DNA of 64,000 nt, taken from Azotobacter salinestris. Lineage in GTDB: Bacteria; Pseudomonadota; Gammaproteobacteria; Pseudomonadales; Pseudomonadaceae. Below are positions 1 to 9,270 of the stretch, in pieces. Made by a program: the position numbers and the translations under genes. How positions within the stretch are numbered: the first letter of the stretch is position 1; the number at the start of each line of letters is the position of its first letter. The stretch lies in assembly GCF_009363155.1 (NCBI RefSeq), contig NZ_CP045302.1, positions 2,452,001-2,516,000 of the forward strand, in the 5' to 3' direction. The notes under the pieces are model-generated. The model was not told where the DNA came from, ran no database searches, and worked only from the letters and a program-made list of their open reading frames with translations.

Positions 1-103
1 CAGAAACGAGCGGGTGATCTGATCGTTTTTGATCGATTCTCCGCTTTCAAAGTCGGCGGGGGGCTGAAGTCAGCCAGAAATACATGACTACTTCAGACCA
101 TCC
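1..103 (+). mobile_element. IS5-family element, tnp-distal end only (inverted copy, runs off window)
   Basis: These bases are the exact reverse complement of 1267-1369, the tnp-distal end of the complete element next door. The element therefore continues leftwards out of the window, with its transposase on the plus strand pointing towards this end. It stops at ...CAGACCATCC and is followed by TTAA at 104-107, the same 4-bp target found beside the other copies. Together with the copy at 1267-2460 it brackets a 1.16-kb segment in inverted orientation. Confidence 0.9.
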
Positions 104-255
104 TTAAAAAGATGCTGCATTCGTGCATTACATCTCGGAAATGATGCGGCTTTCAAAGTGTATTTGGGCAAAGGGGGACTTTCAAGGTTTCCCCGGGCTC
201 GATATCAAGCCGACAGGCAACAGTCTTCCTTCAAGAACAAGCCAAGGGGTCGAAA

Positions 256-1282
256 GTGGTAGCCGAAGCACAAGCCGTAGTGGAAATAGTAAAGGATGGA
301 CTTGAGGCAGGCGACAAGGCGCTTGATCTGTATAACAAGATTCTCGACCAATTGATTCCGTGGAAGACTTTCGAGGAAACCGTAGACAATCTGACGAAAT
401 ACGAGAAGGACTATTCGAACGCGGCCGGGGAAATTGTCGCCCAAGTCAAGACCTTGCTGCTGAATAGCCGCGATGAATACTTCAAGGCGACACAGTCGGT
501 ATTCGAGTGGTCTAGCGTGGCCTCCCAACTGCTCACAGCATATTTGCAGTTGTTCGAAAATTATAACGAGGAAAAGGCGAAGGCTCAGAAAAGCATCCTG
601 CTCAAGGTGCTTAATGACGGCATTGACAAGATGACAGTAGCACAGGCCTCGCTCCATGCCAGCTCCAAGAGCTTCAACGATGCCTCTGGTCATATCTCAT
701 CCCTGCGCACCCAGCTGAACAACGATTTCGTGGAAGGAAGCAATTACTATTAATCCGGCAATACGAAAGCACAAATAAGGCTCATACCAGTATCGGCATA
801 TATCCTTGATTTTCAAGGAGAAACCAAAATACAGAAAGTGCCCTATTGTATTGCCGGATTAATACGACATGCAGGTCGATAAGCTCCGCAACCAAGCTTA
901 TGGTGGCGCAGCTGTAGGCCTGGTGCTTGGTCCGTTCGGCCTCCTCATAAGCTACAGCATCGCCGCTAGCGTCCTGGAAGGAAAGCTGATTCCCGAGTTG
1001 AAAAAGAAGTTCGAGGAGGTGAAAGAGCATTTCAGGACAAACGAGGGTATTGTCTCGAAAGCCTCCGATGACATTGATGGTGCAAAAACCAAACTTCAGG
1101 AAGAGATTGGCATCATCGGCGACATGAAGAGCCAGACGGAAACGACCAGTCTGTATGTCGAATATGACGACCTCATGCTTAATCTGTTGAAAGAGTCCGC
1201 AGGGAAGTTGATCGACCAGTGCTCGATGTACATCGAGCGGCATGGTGCAAGGGGCTTCGCGCTTAAGGATGGTCTGAAGTAG
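256..1282 (+). pseudogene. hlyE: HlyE/ClyA-type alpha-pore-forming toxin, interrupted by a MITE and truncated by an IS
   Basis: The two open segments 256-753 and 869-1282 read as one protein closely resembling E. coli hemolysin E. Shared stretches include GALDLYNK/KALDLYNK, IPWxTF, the GPFGLxISYSIAAxVxEGKLIPELK beta-tongue region around residues 185-210, and YVxYDDLMLxLLKE near the C terminus. ClyA proteins are secreted monomers that assemble into membrane pores. The start is a GTG preceded by AAGGGG, which gives an N terminus matching the family. A 115-bp insertion (113-bp element plus duplicated TA) adds a stop directly after ...GSNYY. Removing it restores ...SNYYDMQVDK, which aligns with HlyE SSYFQSQVDK. 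The IS5 element enters at TTAA 1263-1266, so the last codons (KDGLK) come from the IS and only a few native C-terminal residues are lost. As it stands the gene cannot make full-length toxin. Flanking IS copies suggest acquisition by transfer. Confidence 0.88.
750..862. mobile_element. 113-bp MITE inside the hlyE-like gene
   Basis: The element has perfect 15-bp terminal inverted repeats, TTAATCCGGCAATAC at 750-764 and GTATTGCCGGATTAA at 848-862. It is flanked by TA at 748-749 and 863-864. Removing the element and one TA joins the codons AAT TAC TAC GAC ATG CAG in frame, matching the HlyE family, so the boundaries are well supported. It has no coding capacity. TA duplication is typical of IS630/Tc1-mariner and some IS5-group elements. 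Its termini differ from the ends of both IS630 elements in this window, so the mobilising transposase is elsewhere. Confidence 0.88.
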
Positions 1283-2460
1283 TCATGTATTTCTGGCTGA
1301 CTTCAGCCCCCCGCCGACTTTGAAAGCGGAGAATCGATCAAAAACGATCAGATCACCCGCTCGTTTCTGCGTTTTTTAGCTGCCGCGAGCACGTCGCAGC
1401 AACCGTTTCCCGCATTACAGGCGCACCTCTCCTGCATTCGCCAGTAAATATCGGCGCGCCATCCACAGATTCGACAAGGCGAACAGCGTCACCAACTGTG
1501 ACGTGTTTTTGGCCAATCCCCGGAAGCGCACCTTGGTGTAGCCAAACTGGCGCTTGATCACGCGGAACGGATGTTCGACCTTGGCTCGTACCTGGGCCTT
1601 GGCCTTCTCGATCTTGCGGATCGCTTTGTATAAGGCGCTACGCTTGCCATGCTTCTTGTAGGTACTGCGCCGGGCCGCGACCTGCCAGATGACCTGCCGA
1701 CCTTCATGCTCGGGGCGCTTCTCTACGCCGGTATAGCCCGCATCGGCACTCACTACGTTTTCCTCGCCATGCAGCAGTTGGTCGACTTGGGTGACATCTG
1801 CCACGTTGGCTGCCGTGACCACCACGCTGTGCACCAGACCCGACTCAGCGTCGGCACCAATGTGAGCTTTTGCGCCGAAGTAGTACTGGTTGCCCTTCTT
1901 CGTCGAGTGCATTTCCGGGTCGCGCTTGCCGTCCTTGTTCTTCGTCGAGCTCGGCGCATGGATCAGGGTGGCGTCGACAATGGTGCCCTGGCGCAGCGAC
2001 AGTCCGCGCTCGCCCAGATAGCCGTTGATCACCTCCAGTATTCCCCCGGCCAGTTCGTGCTTCTCCAGCAGGCGACGGAAGTTGAGGAGGGTCGTTTCGT
2101 CCGGGATGCGCTCCAGGCTCAGGCCGGCGAACTGGCGCAGGAGAGTGGTTTCGTACAGCGCTTCCTCCATCGCCGGATCGCTGTAGCCGAACCAGTTCTG
2201 CATCAGGTGCACGCGCAGCATGGCTGCCAGCGGGTAGGCGGGCCGACCGCCTTCGCCCTTGGGATAGTAGGGCTCGATCAGGGCGATCAGCCCCTGCCAC
2301 GGCACCACCTGGTCCATCTCGAGCAGGAAGCGCTCGCGGCGGGTCTGCTTGCGCTTGCCGGCATACTCGGCATCGGCGAAGGACAGTTGCTTCATCGGGA
2401 AACTCGGACAAGGGAGCGGGTGTATTTCACCAGAATCGGGAAGTCTTTTTCAGGATTTCC
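1267..2460 (-). mobile_element. IS5-family insertion sequence, copy 1 (complete, 1194 bp)
   Basis: It runs from GGATGGTCTGAAG to CAGGATTTCC, with TTAA on the left (1263-1266) and on the right (2461-2464). The outer ends read GGATGGTCTGAA and GGAAATCCTGAA, a short imperfect inverted repeat. A YTAR-type 4-bp target fits the IS5 group. It carries one transposase gene on the minus strand. Its sequence recurs almost exactly at 2465-3658 and, inverted, at 1-103. Confidence 0.92.
1415..2395 (-). CDS. IS5-family transposase (copy 1)
   Basis: This 326-residue protein is a full-length DDE transposase of the IS5 group. Visible hallmarks are the N-terminal IS5 domain (DQVVPWQGLIALIEPYYPKG), the first catalytic Asp in TIVDATLI near residue 140, the second in VSADAGYTGVEK near 218, and the Glu in VEHPFRVIKRQFGY near 275. 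It catalyses cut-and-paste or replicative movement of the surrounding element. It differs from copy 2 by one residue, Gly in RQGTIVDAT where copy 2 has Ser. It appears intact. Confidence 0.93.
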   Translation of the reverse strand: MKQLSFADAEYAGKRKQTRRERFLLEMDQVVPWQGLIALIEPYYPKGEGGRPAYPLAAMLRVHLMQNWFGYSDPAMEEALYETTLLRQFAGLSLERIPDETTLLNFRRLLEKHELAGGILEVINGYLGERGLSLRQGTIVDATLIHAPSSTKNKDGKRDPEMHSTKKGNQYYFGAKAHIGADAESGLVHSVVVTAANVADVTQVDQLLHGEENVVSADAGYTGVEKRPEHEGRQVIWQVAARRSTYKKHGKRSALYKAIRKIEKAKAQVRAKVEHPFRVIKRQFGYTKVRFRGLAKNTSQLVTLFALSNLWMARRYLLANAGEVRL

Positions 2461-2464
2461 TTAA

Positions 2465-3658
2465 GGATGGTCTGAAGTAGTCATGTATTTCTGGCTGACT
2501 TCAGCCCCCCGCCGACTTTGAAAGCGGAGAATCGATCAAAAACGATCAGATCACCCGCTCGTTTCTGCGTTTTTTAGCTGCCGCAAGCACGTCGCAGCAA
2601 CCGTTTCCCGCATTACAGGCGCACCTCTCCTGCATTCGCCAGTAAATATCGGCGCGCCATCCACAGATTCGACAAGGCGAACAGCGTCACCAACTGTGAC
2701 GTGTTTTTGGCCAATCCCCGGAAGCGCACCTTGGTGTAGCCAAACTGGCGCTTGATCACGCGGAACGGATGTTCGACCTTGGCTCGTACCTGGGCCTTGG
2801 CCTTCTCGATCTTGCGGATCGCTTTGTATAAGGCGCTACGCTTGCCATGCTTCTTGTAGGTACTGCGCCGGGCCGCGACCTGCCAGATGACCTGCCGACC
2901 TTCATGCTCGGGGCGCTTCTCTACGCCGGTATAGCCCGCATCGGCACTCACTACGTTTTCCTCGCCATGCAGCAGTTGGTCGACTTGGGTGACATCTGCC
3001 ACGTTGGCTGCCGTGACCACCACGCTGTGCACCAGACCCGACTCAGCGTCGGCACCAATGTGAGCTTTTGCGCCGAAGTAGTACTGGTTGCCCTTCTTCG
3101 TCGAGTGCATTTCCGGGTCGCGCTTGCCGTCCTTGTTCTTCGTCGAGCTCGGCGCATGGATCAGGGTGGCGTCGACAATGGTGCTCTGGCGCAGCGACAG
3201 TCCGCGCTCGCCCAGATAGCCGTTGATCACCTCCAGTATTCCCCCGGCCAGTTCGTGCTTCTCCAGCAGGCGACGGAAGTTGAGGAGGGTCGTTTCGTCC
3301 GGGATGCGCTCCAGGCTCAGGCCGGCGAACTGGCGCAGGAGAGTGGTTTCGTACAGCGCTTCCTCCATCGCCGGATCGCTGTAGCCGAACCAGTTCTGCA
3401 TCAGGTGCACGCGCAGCATGGCTGCCAGCGGGTAGGCGGGCCGACCGCCTTCGCCCTTGGGATAGTAGGGCTCGATCAGGGCGATCAGCCCCTGCCACGG
3501 CACCACCTGGTCCATCTCGAGCAGGAAGCGCTCGCGGCGGGTCTGCTTGCGCTTGCCGGCATACTCGGCATCGGCGAAGGACAGTTGCTTCATCGGGAAA
3601 CTCGGACAAGGGAGCGGGTGTATTTCACCAGAATCGGGAAGTCTTTTTCAGGATTTCC
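2465..3658 (-). mobile_element. IS5-family insertion sequence, copy 2 (complete, 1194 bp, tandem to copy 1)
   Basis: It is the same length and orientation as copy 1 and starts 4 bp after it. The two elements share the single TTAA at 2461-2464, and a further TTAA lies at 3659-3662. Two base differences from copy 1 were noticed: the G/S codon in the transposase and G to A near 2586. Such head-to-tail copies separated only by a target-length spacer arise by insertion into the neighbour's target duplication or through an IS-dimer intermediate. Confidence 0.92.
2613..3593 (-). CDS. IS5-family transposase (copy 2)
   Basis: This 326-residue DDE transposase is identical to copy 1 except for Ser instead of Gly just before the first catalytic Asp (RQSTIVDAT). 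All three catalytic residues and both IS ends are present, so this copy should be functional. The Gly/Ser difference sits beside the active site and could matter for activity, but this is speculation. Confidence 0.93.
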   Translation of the reverse strand: MKQLSFADAEYAGKRKQTRRERFLLEMDQVVPWQGLIALIEPYYPKGEGGRPAYPLAAMLRVHLMQNWFGYSDPAMEEALYETTLLRQFAGLSLERIPDETTLLNFRRLLEKHELAGGILEVINGYLGERGLSLRQSTIVDATLIHAPSSTKNKDGKRDPEMHSTKKGNQYYFGAKAHIGADAESGLVHSVVVTAANVADVTQVDQLLHGEENVVSADAGYTGVEKRPEHEGRQVIWQVAARRSTYKKHGKRSALYKAIRKIEKAKAQVRAKVEHPFRVIKRQFGYTKVRFRGLAKNTSQLVTLFALSNLWMARRYLLANAGEVRL

Positions 3659-3765
3659 TTAAACACGTGGCCTGATCGGGCTCAAGGAAACTCCGGACAA
3701 GTCGGCACCGATCCGGCAATGCCCCGCTTGATCCGTTTCCGCCCGGGCAAACCCAGGGGTGTATC

Positions 3766-3794
3766 CAGAAACCAGGGCTTTGCCCTGGTTTCTG
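3766..3794. repeat. perfect 13-bp stem, 3-base loop hairpin in an intergenic stretch
   Basis: CAGAAACCAGGGC, TTT, GCCCTGGTTTCTG forms a perfect stem-loop in the 280-bp gap between the IS tandem and the LuxR-type gene. No T-run follows, so it is not a classical terminator. The surrounding 3663-3941 shows no convincing gene. It resembles REP-like extragenic palindromes. Confidence 0.6.
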
Positions 3795-3941
3795 CGGGCA
3801 TCATCCCGGCCGTAGCCGGGCTGAAAGCAGATTCGACCGGCGATTGGCTGAGAACGGCTTGCCTGTTCGGAGTCTCCCAAGGTGTTGCACTCAGATCTTG
3901 CCGCCGCCGTCTTTGAGTGAGCCCCATGGATCAACTGTCAT

Positions 3942-4565
3942 TCAGCGCTGGACGGGCAGGTTCACGCCTGAACGCTGACTCAACCACAAGCTCATCAGTC
4001 CTGCCCGTCCCCGTACACCAAACTTCCGGAATATGCTGGTGACATATGAGTGAGTGGTGGAAACGGCCAGCCCCAGACGCTCGGCGATTTGTTTTTCCGT
4101 GGCCTCGGTCAAGAGCAGCTGCAGTACTTTACGCTCGTATGGCGCCAAAGGAACGGAGGCCAGCTGCAAACCGCGGTTCAACATCTGCCCGAGCCTCAAC
4201 TCAGTAATATCGCGAGCAACCCCGACACGCAGTCGCTCCGTCTCCAGCCATCGTGCGGACCACATCACATGGACTTCGCGGCCGCCTTTATGGAGGTAGC
4301 GATTCTCAAAACCGACCCGCTGCCCACCAGTCATGACCCGACTGGCCTCTTTCAGGGTCCTGTCGCGCTCCGTCGGCACGACAAAATCGATGATGAAATT
4401 ATCGACCATCTCCTCTGGCCTATAGCCAAAAACACCCTCGCAAGCGGCACTGGCATAGGTTATGCGACCACCAGTGCTTACCATGAACACTACGTCTGGC
4501 AACATATCTGCAATATTGGCAATTTCTTCCCGATTGCTTTTAATTATAGCCATTGAACATACCAT
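3942..4565 (-). CDS. PAS domain / LuxR-type HTH transcriptional regulator
   Basis: The product is 207 residues. Residues 10-125 form a PAS domain: IANIADMLPDVVFMVSTGGRITYASAACEGVFGYRPEEMV, then a PAC-like end (WLETERLRVGVARDITELR). Residues 140-200 form a GerE/LuxR helix-turn-helix (LAPYERKVLQLLLTEATEKQIAERLGLAVSTTHSYVTSIFRKFGVRGRAGLM). A cytoplasmic signal-sensing DNA-binding regulator is the likely role; the ligand and targets cannot be told. The first ATG has AAGG four bases upstream; a second ATG at 4553 is possible. It stands alone between an IS5 tandem and an IS630 element, so any former partner genes may have been displaced. Confidence 0.8.
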   Translation of the reverse strand: MVCSMAIIKSNREEIANIADMLPDVVFMVSTGGRITYASAACEGVFGYRPEEMVDNFIIDFVVPTERDRTLKEASRVMTGGQRVGFENRYLHKGGREVHVMWSARWLETERLRVGVARDITELRLGQMLNRGLQLASVPLAPYERKVLQLLLTEATEKQIAERLGLAVSTTHSYVTSIFRKFGVRGRAGLMSLWLSQRSGVNLPVQR

Positions 4566-4822
4566 TTACCTTGTCAAATACAACAAACTCGAATAGAACA
4601 AAGAGAACTGCCAAGAATTCGGTCAGGTAAATTATCTCCTCCCGAGCCTCAGGATAATCAATTGGAATTTGATGTAGCTTGTGCGAATACTGTCAAATTA
4701 CTGTTCGGCAAATGACCGCACATTATGTAGCTGGAAAACCGGCCATTTTTCAATTCTGATCGAATCTGCTCGCACCGGCCTGGAACCAATCACGGCCATT
4801 TCGCTGAAACATCCCTCGTTTA

Positions 4823-5922
4823 CTAATTTTATCGAAAGTATTGTCATATTGAGGGATAATACTCCGATGAAATGCAAACGAAACTCCGACGGTCGAGCAA
4901 TCGACCACCATTCCCTTCAGGTCATGCGTCAGCAGGCGATCAAGGCCGTTCGCGAAGGGCAGACCGTCCAAAGCGTGGCGGCCGCTTTCGGCGTCAATAT
5001 CCGCAGCGTCTTTCGCTGGCTGTCCGACTTCGCCAATGGCGGACAGAACGCCCTGCTCGCCAAGCCGGTTCCCGGACGTCCCCCCAGGATCAGTGCCGAG
5101 GAAATGCGCTGGCTGGCACAGGCCGTTCGGGACCACTCGCCGCTGCAATACCGTTTCGAGTTCGGCCTGTGGACCTTGTCGCTGATCGCCGAATTGATCC
5201 GCCGCCAGTTCGGCAAGACGCTGTCGCTGTCCGCCGTGAGCCGGATCATGAAGCTGCTCGGCTTCACCGCGCAGAAACCCTTGCATCGCGCCTGGCAGCA
5301 GGATGCGGCGCTGGTGCGCCAGTGGGAAAACGAGACCTGGCCGGCGATTCGGGCCGAGGCCCGTGCAGCGGGGGCAAGGATCTACTTCGCGGACGAGTCG
5401 GGCCTGCGCTCCGACTACCATGCCGGCACGACCTGGGCACCGCAGGGGGAAACGCCGGTGGTCGAGGTGACCGGCCGACGCTTCTCGGTGAACATGCTGT
5501 CGGCGGTCGGGACGCGCGGCGAGTTCCGCTTCATGCTGCACGACGGGACGGTGACGGCCAGCGTGTTCCGCGAGTTTCTCAAGCGCCTGCTGATCGGTGC
5601 CGAGCAGCCGGTCTTCGTGATCGTCGATGGCCATCCGGTGCACAAGGCCCGGCTGGTCAGGGCGTTCGTCGAAGAACAGGCGGGGCGCCTGAAACTCTTC
5701 TATCTGCCGCCGTACTCGCCGCAGTTGAACCCGGACGAGCAGGTCTGGGGGCACGTCAAGCGCAGTGTGTCCAGGCGTCTTGTGCAGAACCGGGAAGAGA
5801 TGAAGAGGTTGGCACTGGGTGCGCTGCGTAGAATCCAGAAGTTGCCGGAGTTGGTGAAGTCGTTTTTTCGCCACCCGGACTGCCGATATGCAGCAGCATG
5901 ACATTACTTTAAAAAAGGCTAG
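4823..5922 (+). mobile_element. IS630-family insertion sequence (about 1100 bp)
   Basis: It is bounded by TA dinucleotides at 4821-4822 and 5923-5924. The ends are imperfect inverted repeats: CTAATTTTATCGAAAGTATT on the left and CTAGCCTTTTTTAAAGTAAT on the right strand, both followed by GTCAT. The TA target and the single transposase gene fit IS630. It separates the LuxR-type gene from the 3' end of the mgtA-like gene. Confidence 0.82.
4867..5901 (+). CDS. IS630-family transposase
   Basis: The 344-residue product begins with a homeodomain-like HTH (AIKAVREGQTVQSVAAAFGVNIRSVFRWLSDF), then a winged-helix segment with a GRPPRIS linker and an LSLSAVSRIMKLLGF helix. The C-terminal DDE-3 nuclease domain shows IYFADESGLRSD (first Asp), FVIVDGHPVHKA (second Asp) and YSPQLNPDEQVWGHVK (Glu). 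It appears intact. The ATG lies inside the element about 45 bp from its left end, which is why longer upstream in-frame starts outside the element were not used. Confidence 0.92.
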   Translation: MKCKRNSDGRAIDHHSLQVMRQQAIKAVREGQTVQSVAAAFGVNIRSVFRWLSDFANGGQNALLAKPVPGRPPRISAEEMRWLAQAVRDHSPLQYRFEFGLWTLSLIAELIRRQFGKTLSLSAVSRIMKLLGFTAQKPLHRAWQQDAALVRQWENETWPAIRAEARAAGARIYFADESGLRSDYHAGTTWAPQGETPVVEVTGRRFSVNMLSAVGTRGEFRFMLHDGTVTASVFREFLKRLLIGAEQPVFVIVDGHPVHKARLVRAFVEEQAGRLKLFYLPPYSPQLNPDEQVWGHVKRSVSRRLVQNREEMKRLALGALRRIQKLPELVKSFFRHPDCRYAAA

Positions 5923-5933
5923 TAACTCGAGCC

Positions 5934-8616
5934 CTACCCCACTCCTCCCCGATACCTCCGCGCCGCACTCCTCGGCCTTCTCGCCGCCGCATAGAACCGC
6001 CGCTTCACCGCCTCCGAGGCCGCCGCATAGAGCAGGGTGATCAGCACGATGGTCGCCAGCAGCGCGGGCGGCAGGGGGACGAGGTCGAACCAGGTGCCGG
6101 CCGGGGTGTAGGGCAAAAGCACGGTGAGCAGCATCACCGCCAGGGTGCTGGCCAGCAGCAGGCGGCCGGGGCGGCTGCGGTAGAAGGGTTTGTAGGTGCG
6201 TACCACGAAGATGATCGCCAGTTCGGTGAGCAGCGACTCGACGAACCAGCCGCTGCGGAACAGCTCGGGCCGCTCGCCGACGAAGTGGAACAGCACGCCG
6301 AAGGTCAGCAGGTCGAAGGCCGAGCTGACCAGGCCGAACACCAGCATGAAGTTGCGCACCTCGCGGAGGTCCCAGTGGTGCGGGGTGCGCTCCCATTCGC
6401 GGTCGACGTTGTCGCCGGCGATGCCCATGGCCGGGATGTCGGAGAGGAAGTTGTTGAGCAGGATCTGCTTGGCCAACAGCGGCAGGAAGGGCAAAAACAG
6501 CGAGGCCAGGGCCATGCTGATCATGTTGCCGAAGTTGGCGCTGGTGGTGATGAAAATGTACTTGAGGGTGTTGGCGAAGGTGTGGCGGCCCTCGTCGATG
6601 CCCTGGCGCAGCAGGTCCAGGTCGTGGCGCAGGAGGACGAAGTCGGCCGCCTCCCTGGCCACGTCCACCGCCTGGTCCACCGAGACGCCGACGTCCGCCG
6701 CGTGCAGCGCCGGCGCGTCGTTGATGCCGTCGCCGAGAAAGCCGACCACGTGGCCGGTCTTCTGCAGGGCGAGGATGATCCGCTCCTTCTGGTTGGGGTC
6801 GACCTCGGCGAACAGCGCCACCTGCGGCGCCAGGTTGAGCAGCGCCTCGTCCTTCATCTGCAGCAGCTCGCCGCCGGTGATCACCCGCTCGGCCGAAATG
6901 CCGACCGCCTCGGCGACGTGGCGGGTGACCAGGCGGTTGTCGCCGCTGATGATCTTCACCGCCACGCCGAGCCAGCCGAGTGCCTGCAGGGTGTCGCGCA
7001 CGCCGGGCTCGGGCGGGTCGAAGAACAGCAGGAAGCCGGCGAAGGCCAGTTCGCGCTCGTCGCTCTCGGCGTAGCGCGCCTGGCGCGCCAGCCGCCGGCT
7101 GGCCAGGCCGAGCACCCGGTAGCCCTGGGCGCTCCACTGCGCGTAGCGCTCGCGGATGTCGGCCAGCGTCGCCTCGTCCAGCGGCGCCGCCGCCTCGCCC
7201 TCGCCGATCCGCGTGCAGCGCTCCAGCACCTTGTCCAGCGCGCCCTTGACGATCATCAGCGCCTCCCTGTCGGCGCTCTCGACGACCAGCGCGAGGCGCT
7301 TGCGCACGAAGTCGTAGGGGATCTCGTCGAGCTTGCGAAAGGCGCCGAGATCCAGGCCCTGCTCCTGCGCCGTGGCGACCAGCGCGGCGTCCAGGGAATT
7401 GGCCAGCCCGGTCTGCAGGCTGGCGTTGAGGCAGGCGAGCAGCAGGCAGCGGTCCGAGGGCGTGCCGTCGGGGGCCAGCGCGCCGTCGAGCTGCACCACC
7501 CCGCGGGTCAGGGTGCCGGTCTTGTCGGTGCACAGCACGTCCATGGCGCCGAGGTTCTCGATGGCGTTCAGATGGCGCACGATCACCCCGCGCCGGGCCA
7601 TGCGCTGTGCGCCCTGGGCCAGGGTGATGCCGAGGATCGCCGGCAGCAGCTCGGGGGACAGGCCGACCGCCAGGGCGATGGCGAACAGCAGGGTGTCCAC
7701 CGTGGGCCGCCCGAGCAGGATGTTCGCCGCCAGCACGCCGACTACCATCAGCAGCATCACCTTGAGCAGCAGCGCGCCGAAGTGGCGCAGGCCGCGCTCG
7801 AACTCGGTTTCCGGCGGGCGCAGGCTCAGGCTGCGGGCGATCTGCCCGTACTCGCTGTCGGCACCGGTGCGCACTGCCAGCAGGGTCGCCGTGCCGCTGC
7901 GCAGCGAGCTGCCCATGAACAGGCAGTTGCTCCGCTCGACGAGGCTGGCCAGGGGCTCGGCGAGGCCCGGCTGCTTCTCCACCGGGAAGGTCTCGCCGGT
8001 CAAAAGACCCTGACTGGCGAAGCAGTCGCGGGCTTCCAGCACCAGCCCGTCGGCGGGAATCAGGCTGCCGGCGGACAGCTCGATCACGTCGCCCGGCACC
8101 ACCTCGCCGGCCGGGATCTCGACCGGCACGCCGTCGCGGCGCACCCGGGCGGTGATCGCCACGCGCCGGCGCAGCTGCTCCAGGGCGCTGGAGGCGCGGT
8201 ATTCCTGCCAGGTGCCGAGCAGCGCGCCGACCAGCACGATGGCCAGCACGATGCCCGCGTCCAGCCAGTCGTGGACCACCAGCGAGACCACGCTGGCGAA
8301 GATCAGGATCAGCACCAGCGGGCTGCGCAGCTGTTCGAGGAAGATTCGCGGCAGGCCCCGGGAGCGGTCCTGCTCTGGCGTCCTGCCGGCGCCTTGACGG
8401 GTGGCTGCGGCGGCGCCGGAGAGACCCTCGGGGCGGCTGTCCAGGGCAGCGAAGGCCTGCGCCGGCGTCCAGCTCCACCAGGGCTCGCCGGGTTCCGCCG
8501 GGTTCCGCCGGGCGCTTGCCCTGCGGCGCGCGCAACGCGCGACGGAGGTTCAGCCAGCGCGAAAAACCGCTGCCGAGAACACCGGCGGACGAATCCATGT
8601 CGTCGGAAGTGCTCAT
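5934..8616 (-). pseudogene. mgtA: Magnesium-translocating P-type ATPase (MgtA family), frame broken near the N terminus
   Basis: From 8315 to 5934 an uninterrupted frame encodes a P3B Mg2+ ATPase: LTGETFPVEK (actuator), the phosphorylation site CTDKTGTLT (about residue 262 of this frame), GDGINDAPAL (about 527) and C-terminal membrane helices with NNFLSDIPAMGIAGDNVD, the MgtA/MgtB signature. The same frame continues upstream through LDSRPEGLS and LEQLRSPL but meets a stop near 8550. The proper start is probably ATG 8614-8616 (GGGGGA upstream), whose frame reads MSTSDDMDSS...APQGKRPAEP. The two frames join exactly if one copy of a tandem 10-bp repeat at about 8490-8512 is removed, giving PAEPGEPWWSWTPAQAFAALDSRPEGLS, as expected of MgtA. 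The gene is therefore a 10-bp duplication mutant, unless the repeat is a sequencing error or slippage restores the frame. A shorter product from an internal GTG (8315) would lack the N-terminal cytosolic part. Confidence 0.82.
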
Positions 8617-9270
8617 GCTTCCCCCGTACCGGCGAAAGCCGGCATGCCCCTACAGCGTAGCCAGCACGGCAGTCGCCCGGTACGAGGCGCGCGGTCGCGT
8701 TCCCCGGCCACACGGGACGGCCTGCGGCGAGCCTTTTTCGCGCTCGGCCACCGGCGGCCGACCGGCGCGATCCGCACGGCTGCCGACCCGAACGTGCCAA
8801 TATCTGTTTTTATCTTGATGAATCGTTTTACCTGAAAAGAACTCCGGTGAAAAACCTTAAAATTGCAGGTGTCTTGTCAAACGAGAATCCCCCTATTAAG
8901 GTAGCGATACCCCGACAGGGGGCCCCTTGCCGGCCCAGCCCCGGCAGACGACAAGAACAACAAGACGGCGACGACGCGCCCGGGCCTGCGGCCCACCAAG
9001 ACAGCGTTGTCTCCAGAACAAGGTGTCCCATGGTTGCAGTCATCCAGGTGCCCGCGCCCGCAGGCGATATCCCAGCCCCTTGCTCCCTGAATCCTCTTCG
9101 CCCCCATGCCGGCGAAGGCGGCGACGCGCCTTCCGGTGCTTTCATTCGCCGTGCCCGGCCGCCTCGTTCGGGCGACCTCCGGCCCCAATGCCGGCGGCCC
9201 TGAAGGCAGCCACGCACTACGCCAAGAAACACGCCCTACCTACCAACAATCCCAAGAACAGGAAGCTTGT
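8617..9270. other. intergenic stretch between mgtA and the alpha-glucosidase gene
   Basis: About 650 bp lie between the divergently oriented mgtA and GH13 genes. Several frames are open because of the high GC, but none shows a recognisable protein or convincing start. CCGGCGAAAGCCGGCATGCCCC at 8631-8652 contains a short palindrome of a kind that recurs in intergenic DNA of this group. Promoters for both genes must lie here; I cannot place them. Confidence 0.5.

Noticed and set aside
1649..2464. 271-codon plus-strand frames opposite both IS5 transposases
   Set aside because: They are antisense shadows of the DDE transposase and recur only because the element is duplicated.
6285..8660. Open plus-strand frame of about 790 codons opposite mgtA
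   Set aside because: Low-complexity composition and an unambiguous ATPase on the other strand.
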